56,024 bases of DNA from Paracoccaceae bacterium (GTDB taxonomy: Bacteria; Pseudomonadota; Alphaproteobacteria; Rhodobacterales; Rhodobacteraceae), in NCBI GenBank assembly GCA_023383015.1, contig JAHDXW010000028.1, positions 1-56,024 of the forward strand, written 5' to 3'. The position numbers and the translations under genes are program-made. Under the pieces are notes generated by a model. It saw only the letters and a list, made by a program, of their open reading frames with translations. It was not told where the DNA came from and ran no database searches. This document shows, in pieces, positions 25,205 through 34,231 of this stretch (position 1 is the first letter of the stretch; every line of letters starts with the position of its first letter).

Positions 25205-26125
25205 TCAGCCGGCGCGGGCGAGAAGCGCGTCGATCTCGCCCCGCGCCGGCATCGACGGCGCAGTGCCCGCCCGGGTGACCGAGATCGCCGCCGTGGCGCA
25301 GCCGAACCGTACCGCCTCGACCGCGTCGCGGCCCTCGGCCAGTGCCACGGCAAGCCCGCCGGCGAAGCCATCGCCCGCCCCCGTCGTCTCGACCACCGGA
25401 CCGGCGCGGAAGGCCGGCACATGCACCGTGCGCGCCGCGTCGTGGTAAAGCGCGCCGTTCTCGCCCAGCGTGACCACCGCCGCCCCCGCTCCCGCCGCCA
25501 CCAGCGCCGCCGCCGCCCGGCCGGCGGCCTCGATGCCCGTCACGGCGATGCCGGTCAGCCCCTCGGCCTCGCTCTCGTTGGGGGTGACGAGGTCGCAGAG
25601 GCCCAGCATGCCCGCGGGCAGCGGCGCCGCCGGGGCGGGGTTCAGGATCGTGCGCACGCCGGCGGCGCGGGCGATGGCCAGCGCCCGGACCGCCGCCGGC
25701 ATCGGCTGCTCGAGCTGGGTCACGAACACTCTCGCCGAGGCGATGAGGCCCGCGCGCGCCTCGACATCGGCCTCCGATATCCGCCCCGCGGCGCCCGGGG
25801 CGATGATGATGGCGTTGTTGCCGGTGGCGTCCTCGACGAAGATGTAGGCGGCGCCGGTGTAGCTGTCGGCATCCTCGGTCACCGCCGGGATGACCCCGGC
25901 CGCAGCCCAGGTGGCACGCGCCATCTCGGCGAAGGGGTCGCGGCCAAGGCGGGTGATGAAATGCACCTCGCCGCCCGCCCGCGCCGCCGCCACCGCCTGG
26001 TTGGAGCCCTTGCCGCCGGGGCCGAGCGCGAAGCTGCGGCCCAGGATCGTCTCGCCCATGCGCGGCTGACGGTCGGCGCGATAGGCGGTGTCGGCGACGA
26101 AGACGCCGAGGATGACGATGCGCAT
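25205..26125 (-). CDS. Ribokinase-like PfkB-family sugar kinase
   Basis: Carbohydrate kinase of 306 aa, the usual ribokinase length. GGKGSNQAVAAARAGG near residue 38 is the first PfkB signature, and ETTGAGDGFAGGLA near residue 250 is the second, with the catalytic Asp. The N terminus (GVFVADTAYRADRQPRMGET) lacks the exact GSxNxD of true ribokinases, so the sugar may differ. GGAGGG precedes the ATG, which lies 4 bp after the mutarotase stop. Last of four genes on the minus strand beginning with the ABC ATPase. Confidence 0.9.
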   Translation of the reverse strand: MRIVILGVFVADTAYRADRQPRMGETILGRSFALGPGGKGSNQAVAAARAGGEVHFITRLGRDPFAEMARATWAAAGVIPAVTEDADSYTGAAYIFVEDATGNNAIIIAPGAAGRISEADVEARAGLIASARVFVTQLEQPMPAAVRALAIARAAGVRTILNPAPAAPLPAGMLGLCDLVTPNESEAEGLTGIAVTGIEAAGRAAAALVAAGAGAAVVTLGENGALYHDAARTVHVPAFRAGPVVETTGAGDGFAGGLAVALAEGRDAVEAVRFGCATAAISVTRAGTAPSMPARGEIDALLARAG

Positions 26126-26129
26126 CGGC

Positions 26130-26582
26130 TCAGCCCTCCGGCGGAATGACGCCCTTGCGCAGCAGGAAGCAGCCGTAGAAGCGGCGTTCGCCGGTCTGCA
26201 CCACGACATAGGCCTCGCGCGCACGCTTGTAGAAATCGAACCTTTCGATCCCCACCATCGCCCGGTGCCGGCCCTCGGCCTTGTCGATTTCCTGCTGAAC
26301 CTCCGCCTGTACCGGCGGCACATCATCGGCCGCGCCGACCACCTCCATGCGGGCGGCGAAGTCGTGCACGAAGGTGTCGAGCGGCATCACCGACAGGATC
26401 GCCGCCACCGCCTCGGCGGCGGTGAGGTTGTCCATCCGCACAAGCTCGCCCAGCACCGTGTCGCGGGCGACCGAGTCGGAGGGGAAGTTGGTGTCCGCCA
26501 CCACCAGCACATCGCCGTGCCCCATGGCGCGCAGCGCGTACAGAACGTCGGCGTTCAGCCGCGTATCGATCCCCTTCAGCAT
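26130..26582 (-). CDS. fucU: RbsD/FucU family mutarotase, L-fucose-mutarotase type
   Basis: A 150-aa sugar mutarotase. MLKGIDTRL, MGHGDVLVVADTNFP (His22, Asp30) and the C-terminal RFDFYKRAREAYVVVQTGE match FucU more closely than RbsD. These enzymes interconvert pyranose anomers (fucose) or pyranose and furanose forms (ribose). GGGAGGAG precedes the ATG; 10 bp separate it from the SGNH hydrolase stop. Next to a PfkB kinase it could serve either fucose or ribose. Its presence, together with RhaM 20 kb away, supports 6-deoxyhexose use. Confidence 0.87.
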   Translation of the reverse strand: MLKGIDTRLNADVLYALRAMGHGDVLVVADTNFPSDSVARDTVLGELVRMDNLTAAEAVAAILSVMPLDTFVHDFAARMEVVGAADDVPPVQAEVQQEIDKAEGRHRAMVGIERFDFYKRAREAYVVVQTGERRFYGCFLLRKGVIPPEG

Positions 26583-26592
26583 CGCTCCTCCC

Positions 26593-27243
26593 TCAGGGCC
26601 AGTGACCGGCGATCACCCCGGCGACCGCGGCGCCAAGCGCCGCATGCGCCGGCGCGTTCCAGTGGATTCCGTCCGCGGGGTCGGACGCGATCACCGCGCC
26701 GGCGTCGAGGAACGGCACTCCCAGCCGGGCAGCCAGCGCTGCCAGACGCGGCCCCAGCGCCGCCGATTTCGCTGCCCCGCCGGCGAACATCTCTGCCGGC
26801 CAGCCCGCCTCCGTGATCGGCGGCGGGGCGATCAGCAGCACCCCCGGCGGTGCGTCAGCCCGGCCTGCGGCCGAGGCGCGCACGACCTGGACCAGCCGCT
26901 CGACCGACTGCGCGATCTCCATCGTCGAGACTGCAAATCGCGCCTTGAGATCATTGGTGCCGAGCAGGATCGCCACCACGTCCAGCGGCCGGTGGCTCTC
27001 CAGAGCGACGGGCAGCGCCCTCAGCCCGTTGCGGCTGGCCCCCTCCAGCGGGTCGTCATGGACGGTGGTGCGCCCCGGCAGGCCCTCGTCCACCACCCGC
27101 CAGCCGGCCCCCAGCGCCGTTGCCAGCACCCCCGGCCAGCGCACCGCCTCGGGGTGGCGGCGGCGGTCGCCCTCGCGGCGCATCGGCACCGCGCCCCAGG
27201 TGTTGGAGTCGCCGAACAGAAGCACGGTCCGCCGCTCGGTCAT
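26593..27243 (-). CDS. SGNH/GDSL hydrolase (arylesterase-like)
   Basis: Esterase of 216 aa with the four SGNH blocks: FGDSNTWG with Ser13, Gly of block II near GLPGRTT, GTND at 95-98, and the Asp-x-x-His of DGIHW at 191-195. No signal peptide, so it acts in the cytoplasm, probably removing acetyl or other acyl groups from imported sugars. Its ATG overlaps the ABC ATPase stop (ATGA at 27240-27243). An upstream frame reading through the ATPase gene in another phase is not real. Confidence 0.88.
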   Translation of the reverse strand: MTERRTVLLFGDSNTWGAVPMRREGDRRRHPEAVRWPGVLATALGAGWRVVDEGLPGRTTVHDDPLEGASRNGLRALPVALESHRPLDVVAILLGTNDLKARFAVSTMEIAQSVERLVQVVRASAAGRADAPPGVLLIAPPPITEAGWPAEMFAGGAAKSAALGPRLAALAARLGVPFLDAGAVIASDPADGIHWNAPAHAALGAAVAGVIAGHWP

Positions 27244-28295
27244 CCCATGCGTGCCCCGCTCGCCGCGTCGAACAGGTGCAGCGCCTGCGGGTCGGCCGCA
27301 AGCCGCAGCGCCTGCCCGGGCCGGAAGGCGTGGCGCTCGCGGAACAGCCCCACGAGGTCGGCCCCCGCGGCGCGCAGCGCGACATGGGTCTCGAGGCCCG
27401 TGGGCTCGACCACCGCGACCGTCGCAGCGATGGGTCCGCCATCGGCAAGCGCAAGATGCTCCGGGCGGACGCCCCAGACCACCGCCTGTCCCTCGGCCGG
27501 CCGCGCACCCGGCGGAAGCGGCAGGCGGGCGCCAAGCGCCGCAACCTCCCCGCCCTCGACCCGGCCGCGGACCAGGTTCATCGCCGGCGAGCCGATGAAG
27601 CCCGCGACGAAGACATTGGCCGGCCGGTCGTAAAGGTCGAGCGGCGCCCCGATCTGCTCGATCCGCCCGCCGTTCAGCACGACGATCTTGTCGGCCATCG
27701 TCATCGCCTCGATCTGGTCGTGGGTGACGTAGACGGTGGTCGTCTTCAGCCGCTGGTGCAGCTCGCGGATCTCGGTGCGCATCTGGACGCGCAGCTTGGC
27801 GTCGAGGTTGGAGAGCGGCTCGTCGAACAGGAACACCTGCGGATCGCGGACGATCGCGCGGCCCATCGCCACGCGCTGGCGCTGGCCGCCCGACAGCGCG
27901 CGGGGATAGCGGTCGAGATAGGGCACGAGCCCCAGCACCTCGGCCGCCTTCTCCACCTTGGCCCGGATCTGGGCCCGCGGCACGCCGCGCAGCTTCAGCG
28001 CGAAGCCCATGTTTGCGGCGACGGTCTTGTGGGGGTAGAGGGCGTAGTTCTGGAACACCATCGCGATGTCGCGCTCGGCAGGGGGCAGGTTGTTGACCAC
28101 CCGCTCGCCGATCTGGATCGTGCCCGAACCGATGCCCTCGAGCCCTGCGATCATCCGCAGGAGCGTGGACTTGCCGCAGCCCGACGGGCCGACGAGCACG
28201 ACGAAGGCGCCGTCGGGGATGTCGATGTCGAGGCCGTGCAGCACCTCCACCGCCCCGTAGGCCTTGCGCAGACTGCGGATCGTGACCCCGGCCAT
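27240..28295 (-). CDS. Sugar ABC transporter ATP-binding protein (MalK/UgpC type)
   Basis: ATPase of 351 aa: Walker [10 protein letters not shown] (36-44), signature LSGGQRQRV (134-142), Walker B VFLFDEP (154-160), then the switch His of VYVTHDQ. The C-terminal TOBE/OB domain typical of MalK-like proteins ends the sequence. It should energise the importer encoded divergently (binding protein at 28510, permeases at 30340 and 31448). It heads the minus-strand set ATPase, SGNH hydrolase, mutarotase, kinase. Confidence 0.94.
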   Translation of the reverse strand: MAGVTIRSLRKAYGAVEVLHGLDIDIPDGAFVVLVGPSGCGKSTLLRMIAGLEGIGSGTIQIGERVVNNLPPAERDIAMVFQNYALYPHKTVAANMGFALKLRGVPRAQIRAKVEKAAEVLGLVPYLDRYPRALSGGQRQRVAMGRAIVRDPQVFLFDEPLSNLDAKLRVQMRTEIRELHQRLKTTTVYVTHDQIEAMTMADKIVVLNGGRIEQIGAPLDLYDRPANVFVAGFIGSPAMNLVRGRVEGGEVAALGARLPLPPGARPAEGQAVVWGVRPEHLALADGGPIAATVAVVEPTGLETHVALRAAGADLVGLFRERHAFRPGQALRLAADPQALHLFDAASGARMG

Positions 28296-28365
28296 CGGCC
28301 TCCGTCCCCTCCCCCACCGGCGCCCTAGCGTTAGCTTAGCCGGCCGGACCTGTCCACGCTCCTGT

Positions 28366-28391
28366 CATGCTAACATGTTAGATGCTTGACA
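28366..28391. promoter_or_regulatory. Palindromic operator and -35 box of the sugar ABC locus
   Basis: A perfect 12-bp palindrome, CTAACATGTTAG, occupies 28370-28381 with imperfect extension on both sides. TTGACA at 28386-28391 follows at once and fits a plus-strand -35 element, though no good -10 was found 16-18 bp beyond. The site lies between the divergent ATPase and binding-protein genes, 75 and 119 bp from their starts, well placed to control both. Confidence 0.5.
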
Positions 28392-28509
28392 GCCGGGGGC
28401 CTTCGGGGGGATCGTGCAGGGCAAGAACCGGCGTGGCCCGCGCGAGCCGCGCCAGGGCTTCGGCCCGGCGCCCCCGCCGGACGGGCCCGCGAACCAGGGA
28501 GGAGCCAGC

Positions 28510-30153
28510 GTGAAACCCGAACTCTACCACTATGCCGTGCGTCGCGGGCTGACGCGGCGGCGGCTTCTGCAGGGCGCGGCCAGCGCCGGTGCCGCGGCGG
28601 CACTGGGCGGCGTGTTCACCGGTGCCGCGGGGCGCCCGGCCTGGGCGCAGGGCAACCTGCGCGCCGAGATCCTGAAGATTCCGGGCGTCGGCATGGGCTC
28701 TCCCACCGATGCCGACTGGCAGAAGGTCGGCGAACTCTGCCTCGGCCCGACCCGGGAGCGCGTGGCACAGGGCGAGTTCGCCGGCGTCGAGCTCACCTTC
28801 ATGGGCCTGAACAACCAGAACCTGCACAACTTCCTGTTCCGCGGCTTCCTGAAGCCGTGGGAAGCCTACACGGGCGCCAGGATCAACTGGATCGACCTCG
28901 CCCAGGCCGATTACAACGCCCGCCTGCAGCAGTCGATCGCCACCGGCACGGTGGACTTCGACGTGCTCGAGATGGGCGCGCCATTCGAGGGCGACACCGC
29001 CGGCCGCGGGCTCCTGGACGAGATGCCCGACTGGGTGAAGCAGCAGATCGAGGCCGACGACCTCGTGGGTTACCTCCAGCCCCCGGTCGGCACCTGGGCC
29101 GGCAAGTCCTACCGTGTGACGATCGACGGCGACTGCCACACCTTCGCCTACCGCACCGACTATTTCGGCGACGGCGCGATTGGCGGGCCGTCGGTGCCGA
29201 AGACCTGGCAGGAGGTCAACGCCGTCTCCAAGGCGCTGGTCGGCAAGACCGATCCGCTGACCGGCCTGCCTGCGCACGGCTATCTCGACCCGCTCAAGGG
29301 CTGGGGCGGCTTCGGCTTCTACTTCCTGGAGAACCGCGCCGCGGCCTATGTGAAGCACCCCGACGACCCGGCCTGGCTGTTCGACCCCGACACGATGAAG
29401 CCGCGCGTCAACAACCCCGGCTGGGTGCAGGCGATCCAGGACGTGATGGACCTTATCGCCACCACCGGCGCCTATCCGGCCGACCAGATCAACGCCGACC
29501 CCGGCACCACCGCCTTCAGCCAGTTCCTCGCCGGCACCGGCTCGATGCTGATGTGGTGGGGCGACGTCGGCTCGATGGCCCGCACCTCCGACACCTCGGT
29601 GGTGGGCGACGTCGTCGGCTTCGGCATCAATCCCGGCTCCGACCGGCGCTACAACAGCCGCTCGGGCCAGTGGGAGGACGTCGCCAACGAGGCGCCGAAC
29701 ATGGCCTACATCGGCTGGGGCGTCTACGTCACCGCCCGCGTCTCGGGCGACGAGAAGAAGCGCAAGGCGGCCTGGTCGGCGGCGGCGCATCTGGGCGGCA
29801 AGGACATCTCGCTGTGGATGGCGGCCTATCCGTCGGGCTTCCAGCCCTACCGCAACAGCCACTTCATCTACGAGGAGTGGGAGGCGGCAGGCTACGACCG
29901 GGCCTTCGTCGAGGACTACCTCGGCTCGAACGCCGACAGCTACAATCACCCCAACGCCGCGATCGAGCCGCGCATCCCGGGGATCTTCCAATACTATTCG
30001 ATCGCCGAGGACGAGCTCGCGAAGGGCTTTGCCGGACAGTACAAGTCGGCCCAGGAGACCGCGGACGCGATCGCCGCGGCCTGGGAACGCATCACTGACC
30101 AGATCGGCCGCGAGAGCCAGATCGCGCTCTACAAGGCCAGCCTGGGCATGTAG
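28510..30153 (+). CDS. Extracellular sugar-binding protein, Tat-dependent
   Basis: Solute-binding protein (family 1), 547 aa, with a twin-arginine signal LTRRRLLQGAASAG at 14-27 and cleavage near the AWAQ at residue 46. The mature part has the usual two-lobe pattern with MLMWWGDVG and YPSGFQPYRNS near the C terminus. The GTG at 28510 is preferred because AGGGAGGAG stands just before it; an ATG at 28414 would add 32 unlikely residues. Being Tat-exported, the protein probably folds in the cytoplasm first. It begins the plus-strand half of the importer. Confidence 0.9.
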   Translation: MKPELYHYAVRRGLTRRRLLQGAASAGAAAALGGVFTGAAGRPAWAQGNLRAEILKIPGVGMGSPTDADWQKVGELCLGPTRERVAQGEFAGVELTFMGLNNQNLHNFLFRGFLKPWEAYTGARINWIDLAQADYNARLQQSIATGTVDFDVLEMGAPFEGDTAGRGLLDEMPDWVKQQIEADDLVGYLQPPVGTWAGKSYRVTIDGDCHTFAYRTDYFGDGAIGGPSVPKTWQEVNAVSKALVGKTDPLTGLPAHGYLDPLKGWGGFGFYFLENRAAAYVKHPDDPAWLFDPDTMKPRVNNPGWVQAIQDVMDLIATTGAYPADQINADPGTTAFSQFLAGTGSMLMWWGDVGSMARTSDTSVVGDVVGFGINPGSDRRYNSRSGQWEDVANEAPNMAYIGWGVYVTARVSGDEKKRKAAWSAAAHLGGKDISLWMAAYPSGFQPYRNSHFIYEEWEAAGYDRAFVEDYLGSNADSYNHPNAAIEPRIPGIFQYYSIAEDELAKGFAGQYKSAQETADAIAAAWERITDQIGRESQIALYKASLGM

Positions 30154-30165
30154 GGCGCGTCACCA

Positions 30166-30180
30166 CGGCGGGCCCCGCCG
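30166..30180 (+). terminator. Stem-loop after the binding-protein gene
   Basis: CGGCGGG-C-CCCGCCG lies 12 bp past the stop, within a 186-bp GC-rich gap before the first permease gene. Such structures commonly protect the binding-protein message and let it exceed that of the permeases. No T-run is visible, so read-through is expected. Confidence 0.4.
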
Positions 30181-30339
30181 GGTCCGTCCCCGCGCCCTGA
30201 TACGCGGGAGGGGCGGCTCCTCCCCGCTTCTCCCGCTGCTCCGCGCCGGGGCCCCACGGGGCGCCGGCGCGGGACGGCATCTCCGCCGCCGCACACGCCG
30301 CGGCCGCCACCCGAGCCAACCCGGAGCCCCGCGCCGGCC

Positions 30340-31446
30340 ATGACCCCCGAGGGCGACCTCCTCCACGTCGTGACGCGCGATGCCATCTCGGCCCCCCGCC
30401 GGGCGATGGGGCGGCTGCTCATCTGGGGTTCCTTCGGGCTGCTCGTGCTCGTGGCGGCCCTGCAGGCGCTCGATGTCGCCGGGCAGATCGGCCTCGGCCT
30501 GCCCAACTGGCGGCCCACCCTCTATGCCTACGGTTTCTGGGCCACCTGCCTGTGCATCGGCCAGGTGGTGCTGAAGGGCGAGCAGGGCAAGCGGCTGGTG
30601 TTCGTGCTGCCGGCGGCGCTGTTCACCGTCGCCATGGTGGTCTTTCCGCTCGTCTTCGGGCTGACGATCGCCTTCACCGACTGGAACCTCGCCTCGCTCA
30701 CCGGCCGCCGCTTCAACGGCATCGACAACATGGCCCAGATGTGGGCCGATCCCTTCTACTGGAATGCCATGGGCAACATGGTGCTCTATGTGGCGGCGAT
30801 CCTCGTCGAATACGCCATCGCCTTCGGGCTTGCGCTGCTTCTGGCCGCCGAGATCCGGGCCCGGCGCTTCTTCCGCGTCGCCTTCCTGCTGCCGCTGATG
30901 CTGTCGCCGGTGGCGGTGTCGTGGATGATCGGCAAGTCGATGCTCGAGGCCCGCTTCGGGCCGCTCGCGCGGCTCGCCCGATGGATGGGCTGGGACAGCC
31001 CCTCGTTCTTCGGCTCGCCCGAGATCGCGCGCATCACCATCATGGTGATGGACGCCTGGACCTTCATCCCGCTGATGATGATCATGCTGCTGGCCGGGCT
31101 GCAGGCGATCCCGCGCGAGCTGACCGAGGCCGCCCGGGTCGACGGCGCCGGCCCCTGGAAGACCTTCTGGGAGGTCACCTTCCCGCTGATGCTGCCGGTC
31201 AGCGTGACGGCTATCCTGATCCGCATCATCTTCAAGCTGAAGCTTGCCGACATCGTTATCAACGTCACCGCCGGCGGGCCGGGGGGGGCGACCGACACGG
31301 TGACAAGCTTCATCTTCCGCGAATACCGCGACCGCTCGAACGTCGGCTACGGCACGCTGCTGGCGATCGTCTACCTCGTGCTGATCGTCATCGCGATGAC
31401 GGTTCTGATGAAGCTTGCCGACCGGCTGACCCGACCGCGGACCTGA
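30340..31446 (+). CDS. Sugar ABC transporter permease, MalF/UgpA type
   Basis: Inner-membrane permease of 368 aa. It has two extra N-terminal helices (about 27-45 and 58-75) before the conserved core, as in MalF-type subunits. The EAA loop is EAARVDGAGPWKTFWEVTFPL. The start follows a weak GGAG 13 bp upstream; no better start was seen. Its stop is one base before the ATG of the second permease, so both are made together. Confidence 0.92.
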   Translation: MTPEGDLLHVVTRDAISAPRRAMGRLLIWGSFGLLVLVAALQALDVAGQIGLGLPNWRPTLYAYGFWATCLCIGQVVLKGEQGKRLVFVLPAALFTVAMVVFPLVFGLTIAFTDWNLASLTGRRFNGIDNMAQMWADPFYWNAMGNMVLYVAAILVEYAIAFGLALLLAAEIRARRFFRVAFLLPLMLSPVAVSWMIGKSMLEARFGPLARLARWMGWDSPSFFGSPEIARITIMVMDAWTFIPLMMIMLLAGLQAIPRELTEAARVDGAGPWKTFWEVTFPLMLPVSVTAILIRIIFKLKLADIVINVTAGGPGGATDTVTSFIFREYRDRSNVGYGTLLAIVYLVLIVIAMTVLMKLADRLTRPRT

Positions 31447-31447
31447 C

Positions 31448-32371
31448 ATGACCGACGCCGCCCCGATCTTCCGCGACAGCCCCGCCGACCGGGCCTTCCG
31501 CCCGCGGTGGTGGCTGGGCCGGACGGCCGTCTACGTGGTTCTGGCGGGCTGGGCCCTCGTCTGCCTGTTTCCGATCTACTGGACGGCGACGACCTCGTTC
31601 AAGATGGCCCCGAACGTCATGCAGGGGCATCTGGTGCCGTTCGTCGACTACCACCCGGCGTGGCTGGGCTGGCGGTCGCTGGGGCTGTCGCCCGACACGA
31701 TCGGGGCGGAATCGACGGTGCGGGCAGAGTTCCTCAAGCGCTTCCGGAACTCGGCGGTGATCTCACTCGCGGCCTCGGCGCTCGCCGTGGTGCTGGGCTC
31801 GCTGGCCGCCTACGGGCTCAGCCGCTTCTCCTACCGCTTCGGGCCGATGCGCAACGCCGACATCTCGTTTTTCTTCCTCTCCCAGCTGATCCTGCCGCCG
31901 GTGGTGCTCGCCCTGCCGTTCCTCGTGCTCTACAAGGAGCTTGCGCTGCTTGACAGCCGGGTGGGGCTGATCCTGCTCTACACGCTGACGGTGCTGCCGA
32001 TCGTCATCTGGATCATGCGCGACCAGTTCGCCTCGATCCCCACCGAGCTCGAGGAGGCGGCGCTGGTCGACGGGCTGTCGGTGTGGGGGGCGTTCCTGAC
32101 GATCATCCTGCCGATCGCGGCGCCGGGGATGGTGGCGGCCTTCATCCTCAGCCTCGTGCTGACCTGGAACGAGTACTTCTTCGCCGCGCTCCTAACCTCG
32201 ACCAACGCCGTCACCCTGCCGGTGATGGTGGCCAGCCAGACCGGCAGCCAGGGCATCTCGTGGTGGTCGATGGCCGCGCTCTCCTTCGCCGCCATCCTGC
32301 CCCTGATCCTCGTCGGCATCCTGCTCGAGCGCTACATCGTCAAGGGCATGGCCGCCGGCGCGGTGAAGTGA
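31448..32371 (+). CDS. Sugar ABC transporter permease, MalG/UgpE type
   Basis: Second permease, 307 aa with six membrane segments. An N-terminal helix at about 20-42 is followed by a periplasmic stretch, and the EAA loop reads EEAALVDGLSVWGAFLTIILP. With the MalF-type partner and the divergent ATPase it completes a carbohydrate importer. A gene for a fourth, non-transport function does not follow. The unit ends facing the pentapeptide-repeat gene. Confidence 0.93.
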   Translation: MTDAAPIFRDSPADRAFRPRWWLGRTAVYVVLAGWALVCLFPIYWTATTSFKMAPNVMQGHLVPFVDYHPAWLGWRSLGLSPDTIGAESTVRAEFLKRFRNSAVISLAASALAVVLGSLAAYGLSRFSYRFGPMRNADISFFFLSQLILPPVVLALPFLVLYKELALLDSRVGLILLYTLTVLPIVIWIMRDQFASIPTELEEAALVDGLSVWGAFLTIILPIAAPGMVAAFILSLVLTWNEYFFAALLTSTNAVTLPVMVASQTGSQGISWWSMAALSFAAILPLILVGILLERYIVKGMAAGAVK

Positions 32372-32373
32372 GG

Positions 32374-32391
32374 TGTCCCGTGCGTGGGACA
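32374..32391 (+). terminator. Possible terminator of the sugar ABC unit
   Basis: TGTCCC (32374-32379) and GGGACA (32386-32391) form a 6-bp stem with a 6-nt loop directly after the permease stop. It has no T-run, so it is a weak candidate. Confidence 0.3.
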
Positions 32392-32431
32392 GGGACAGCC
32401 CCGCGCGAAATCAAGGGGTTGGCAGGCGACG

Positions 32432-33151
32432 TCAGGATTCGCTTAACCGTTGTGGCGGCGGCGGCGGGGTGTAGCCGGACGGGTCCGCGCGCCAGCGGCG
32501 CCATTCGTCGACGAAATCGGGGCTGCCGGGGCGGCGGAAAAGCGGCAGTATCCAGACCGGCCAGTGCGCCGGCCAGCCGGGGTGGCCGGGCCGGACGCCG
32601 CCCGGAAGGGTCACGCTGGCATCGCCGAAGGTGCTCGCGATCTGCGCCCGTGTGATCCACGCGGTACCGAAACGAACGTACTGGAAGGCAGCGCCGCGGA
32701 GCACTGCGTCCTTCAGGTTCGTCTCGGCATCAATCCTCACGCGGATAAGGAGTGCTCTCTCCATCCGCGCCTCGCAGAGGAGTGTCCCCTCCATCCGCGC
32801 CTCCTGGAACCGCGCCCCCTCCAACTGCGCACTTTCCAGCCTCGCGAATTGCACTCGCGCCCCGTCGACGGCCGCTCCCTCCATCCGGGCCGACGAGAGA
32901 TGCGCTCCCTCCAGATGTGCCGCCGAGAGACCCGCTCGCTCCATTCGGGCCTCCTTGAGGTCGGCCCCCTCCAGCCGCGTCCACATCAGGTCTGCCCCAT
33001 CCAGTCGCGCCGGCTGCAGAAGCGCCCCCTCCAGCCGCGCCGGCGTCAGGTGCGCCTCCTCCAGCCGCGCCTGCCGCAGGAGTGCTCCCTCCAGCCTTGT
33101 CCCGTCGAGGCGGGCGCCGGAATAGACGGCGTCCGATCCGTCGGGCTGCAC
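32432..33151 (-). CDS. Pentapeptide-repeat C-terminal part of a split gene
   Basis: About 240 codons, read from a GTG at 33151 that lacks a ribosome site. Residues 10-135 are pentapeptide repeats of the A(D/N)Lxx kind (RLEGALLQPARLDGADLMW), which fold into a right-handed square helix. A tail rich in Pro and Trp follows (GHPGWPAHWPVW). The frame is continuous with the preceding membrane-protein gene, interrupted only by TGA at 33182-33184. The ten codons between that TGA and the GTG also encode repeat sequence (ANLQRADLSA). So this is most likely the 3' part of one broken or read-through gene, not an independent one. Confidence 0.65.
   Translation of the reverse strand: MQPDGSDAVYSGARLDGTRLEGALLRQARLEEAHLTPARLEGALLQPARLDGADLMWTRLEGADLKEARMERAGLSAAHLEGAHLSSARMEGAAVDGARVQFARLESAQLEGARFQEARMEGTLLCEARMERALLIRVRIDAETNLKDAVLRGAAFQYVRFGTAWITRAQIASTFGDASVTLPGGVRPGHPGWPAHWPVWILPLFRRPGSPDFVDEWRRWRADPSGYTPPPPPQRLSES
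32756..33110. repeat. About 30-bp periodic repeat encoding pentapeptides
   Basis: Units beginning ctccatccgcgcc or close variants recur on the plus strand at multiples of about 30 bp, which is two pentapeptides on the coding minus strand. The variation between units follows codon positions, so this is coding repetition and not an array of independent elements. Confidence 0.6.
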
Positions 33152-33181
33152 CGCCGACAGGTCGGCCCGCTGCAGGTTGGC

Positions 33182-34102
33182 TCAGCGCAAGTCCAACCGG
33201 TAGCCGCGATAGGCCCCGATCAAGCCCCTCCACCTGCCGAGCCCGGCCAAGACGCCGTCGATCTCTGCGTCGTCCAACGGTTCATTGATGGGCCTGTCGG
33301 GCAGGCGGGGGAAGTCGGGATCGAAGGGCCAGAGCGTGTCCGGGCCGGGCGGGTCGGGCCATGCGGCCTCAACCCGGCGCTGCTCGGCGCTGCGCCGGCC
33401 GATCACCCGCAGTGCCAATTGCACGTCGGCGCGGGGCCGTGGCAGGCCTTCGGCCCACTGCCGGGCGAGCGGACCGCCGTCCCCGGCGAACCGCGCCGCG
33501 CGCCATGCCTCGTGCACGGCGCGCTCTTCGTCGCTCGCGTCGTCGCTCAGCGGCTGCCACTCCGGCAGGGGGAAGTCGCGCGGTCGGCGGGCGTTGGAGT
33601 TCTCCCGCACATAGGCGCACAGGATCTCTATCACCCGCACATGGTCACGGCCGCGGTCGAGGCGGGTGGAATCCTGGGCGATGCGTTCAAGGGCGAGGAT
33701 GGCGCCGATGCGGACCTCGATGTTGGGCCGGCTTTCCTCCTGTCCGGCCGTCTTCACCGTCTTTTCAGCCCCGAGCTGCTCCACCGCCTTGGCGATGCGG
33801 TCGGTGATGTGGCCTTCCTTCTGGTAGCGCAGGGTCTCGTGCCGGATGACGGTCGTCCAGATCATGAACGGCGCGCCAAGGAGGGCGACGAGGAGCGCGC
33901 CGACCCCGGGGCCGCCGCCTTCGCCGTCCACCAGCGCATCGCGAAGGACGGCGACGGTGGCGACCAGGGCCAGTACGAAGAGGAGCGCGAGCGCAACCGA
34001 CAGCGCCACGCCAAGCGGGCGAGCGACACCCCAGCGGGGCGCGTCGGCCAGCCCCAGCCAGTCCGTCAGGCTGCGCGGCGTTCGGTCGCCCTCGCGCGGC
34101 AT
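33182..34102 (-). CDS. Membrane-anchored N-terminal part of a split pentapeptide-repeat gene
   Basis: A 306-aa product. Two membrane segments (about 30-54 and 68-88) are followed by a cytoplasmic region with RHETLRYQKEGHITDRIAKAVEQLG and VRIGAILALERIAQDS. These features usually open large pentapeptide-repeat proteins of Rhodobacterales, and the domain order membrane-cytoplasmic-pentapeptide is normal there. It ends LDLR-TGA, exactly where the first repeat should begin, and the frame continues with ANLQRADLSA. Start set at 34102 (GGGAGGG just upstream), with 34159 as the open-frame limit. Function is unknown; the intact gene would be about 555 codons. Confidence 0.7.
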   Translation of the reverse strand: MPREGDRTPRSLTDWLGLADAPRWGVARPLGVALSVALALLFVLALVATVAVLRDALVDGEGGGPGVGALLVALLGAPFMIWTTVIRHETLRYQKEGHITDRIAKAVEQLGAEKTVKTAGQEESRPNIEVRIGAILALERIAQDSTRLDRGRDHVRVIEILCAYVRENSNARRPRDFPLPEWQPLSDDASDEERAVHEAWRAARFAGDGGPLARQWAEGLPRPRADVQLALRVIGRRSAEQRRVEAAWPDPPGPDTLWPFDPDFPRLPDRPINEPLDDAEIDGVLAGLGRWRGLIGAYRGYRLDLR

Positions 34103-34231
34103 CGTTCCCTCCCGCGGTGACCGGATGCGCAGCTTGCCCTCACCGCGCCCCCCTGCCAAGCCCGCCGCGCGCCGCGCGCTTGCCGGGCCCGTGCCTTCCG
34201 GCTAGGAAGCCGCGGCGACCCGGAGGATTTC

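Noticed and set aside
32756-33110. CRISPR-like spacing of short repeats
   Set aside because: Repeats are coding, imperfect, 30-bp periodic without unique spacers, and keep reading frame; no cas genes are in the window.
32450-34120. A plus-strand 556-codon open frame with apparent Leu/Pro/Ser repeats over the pentapeptide gene
   Set aside because: The repetition mirrors the pentapeptide codons on the other strand; no start site or recognisable fold.
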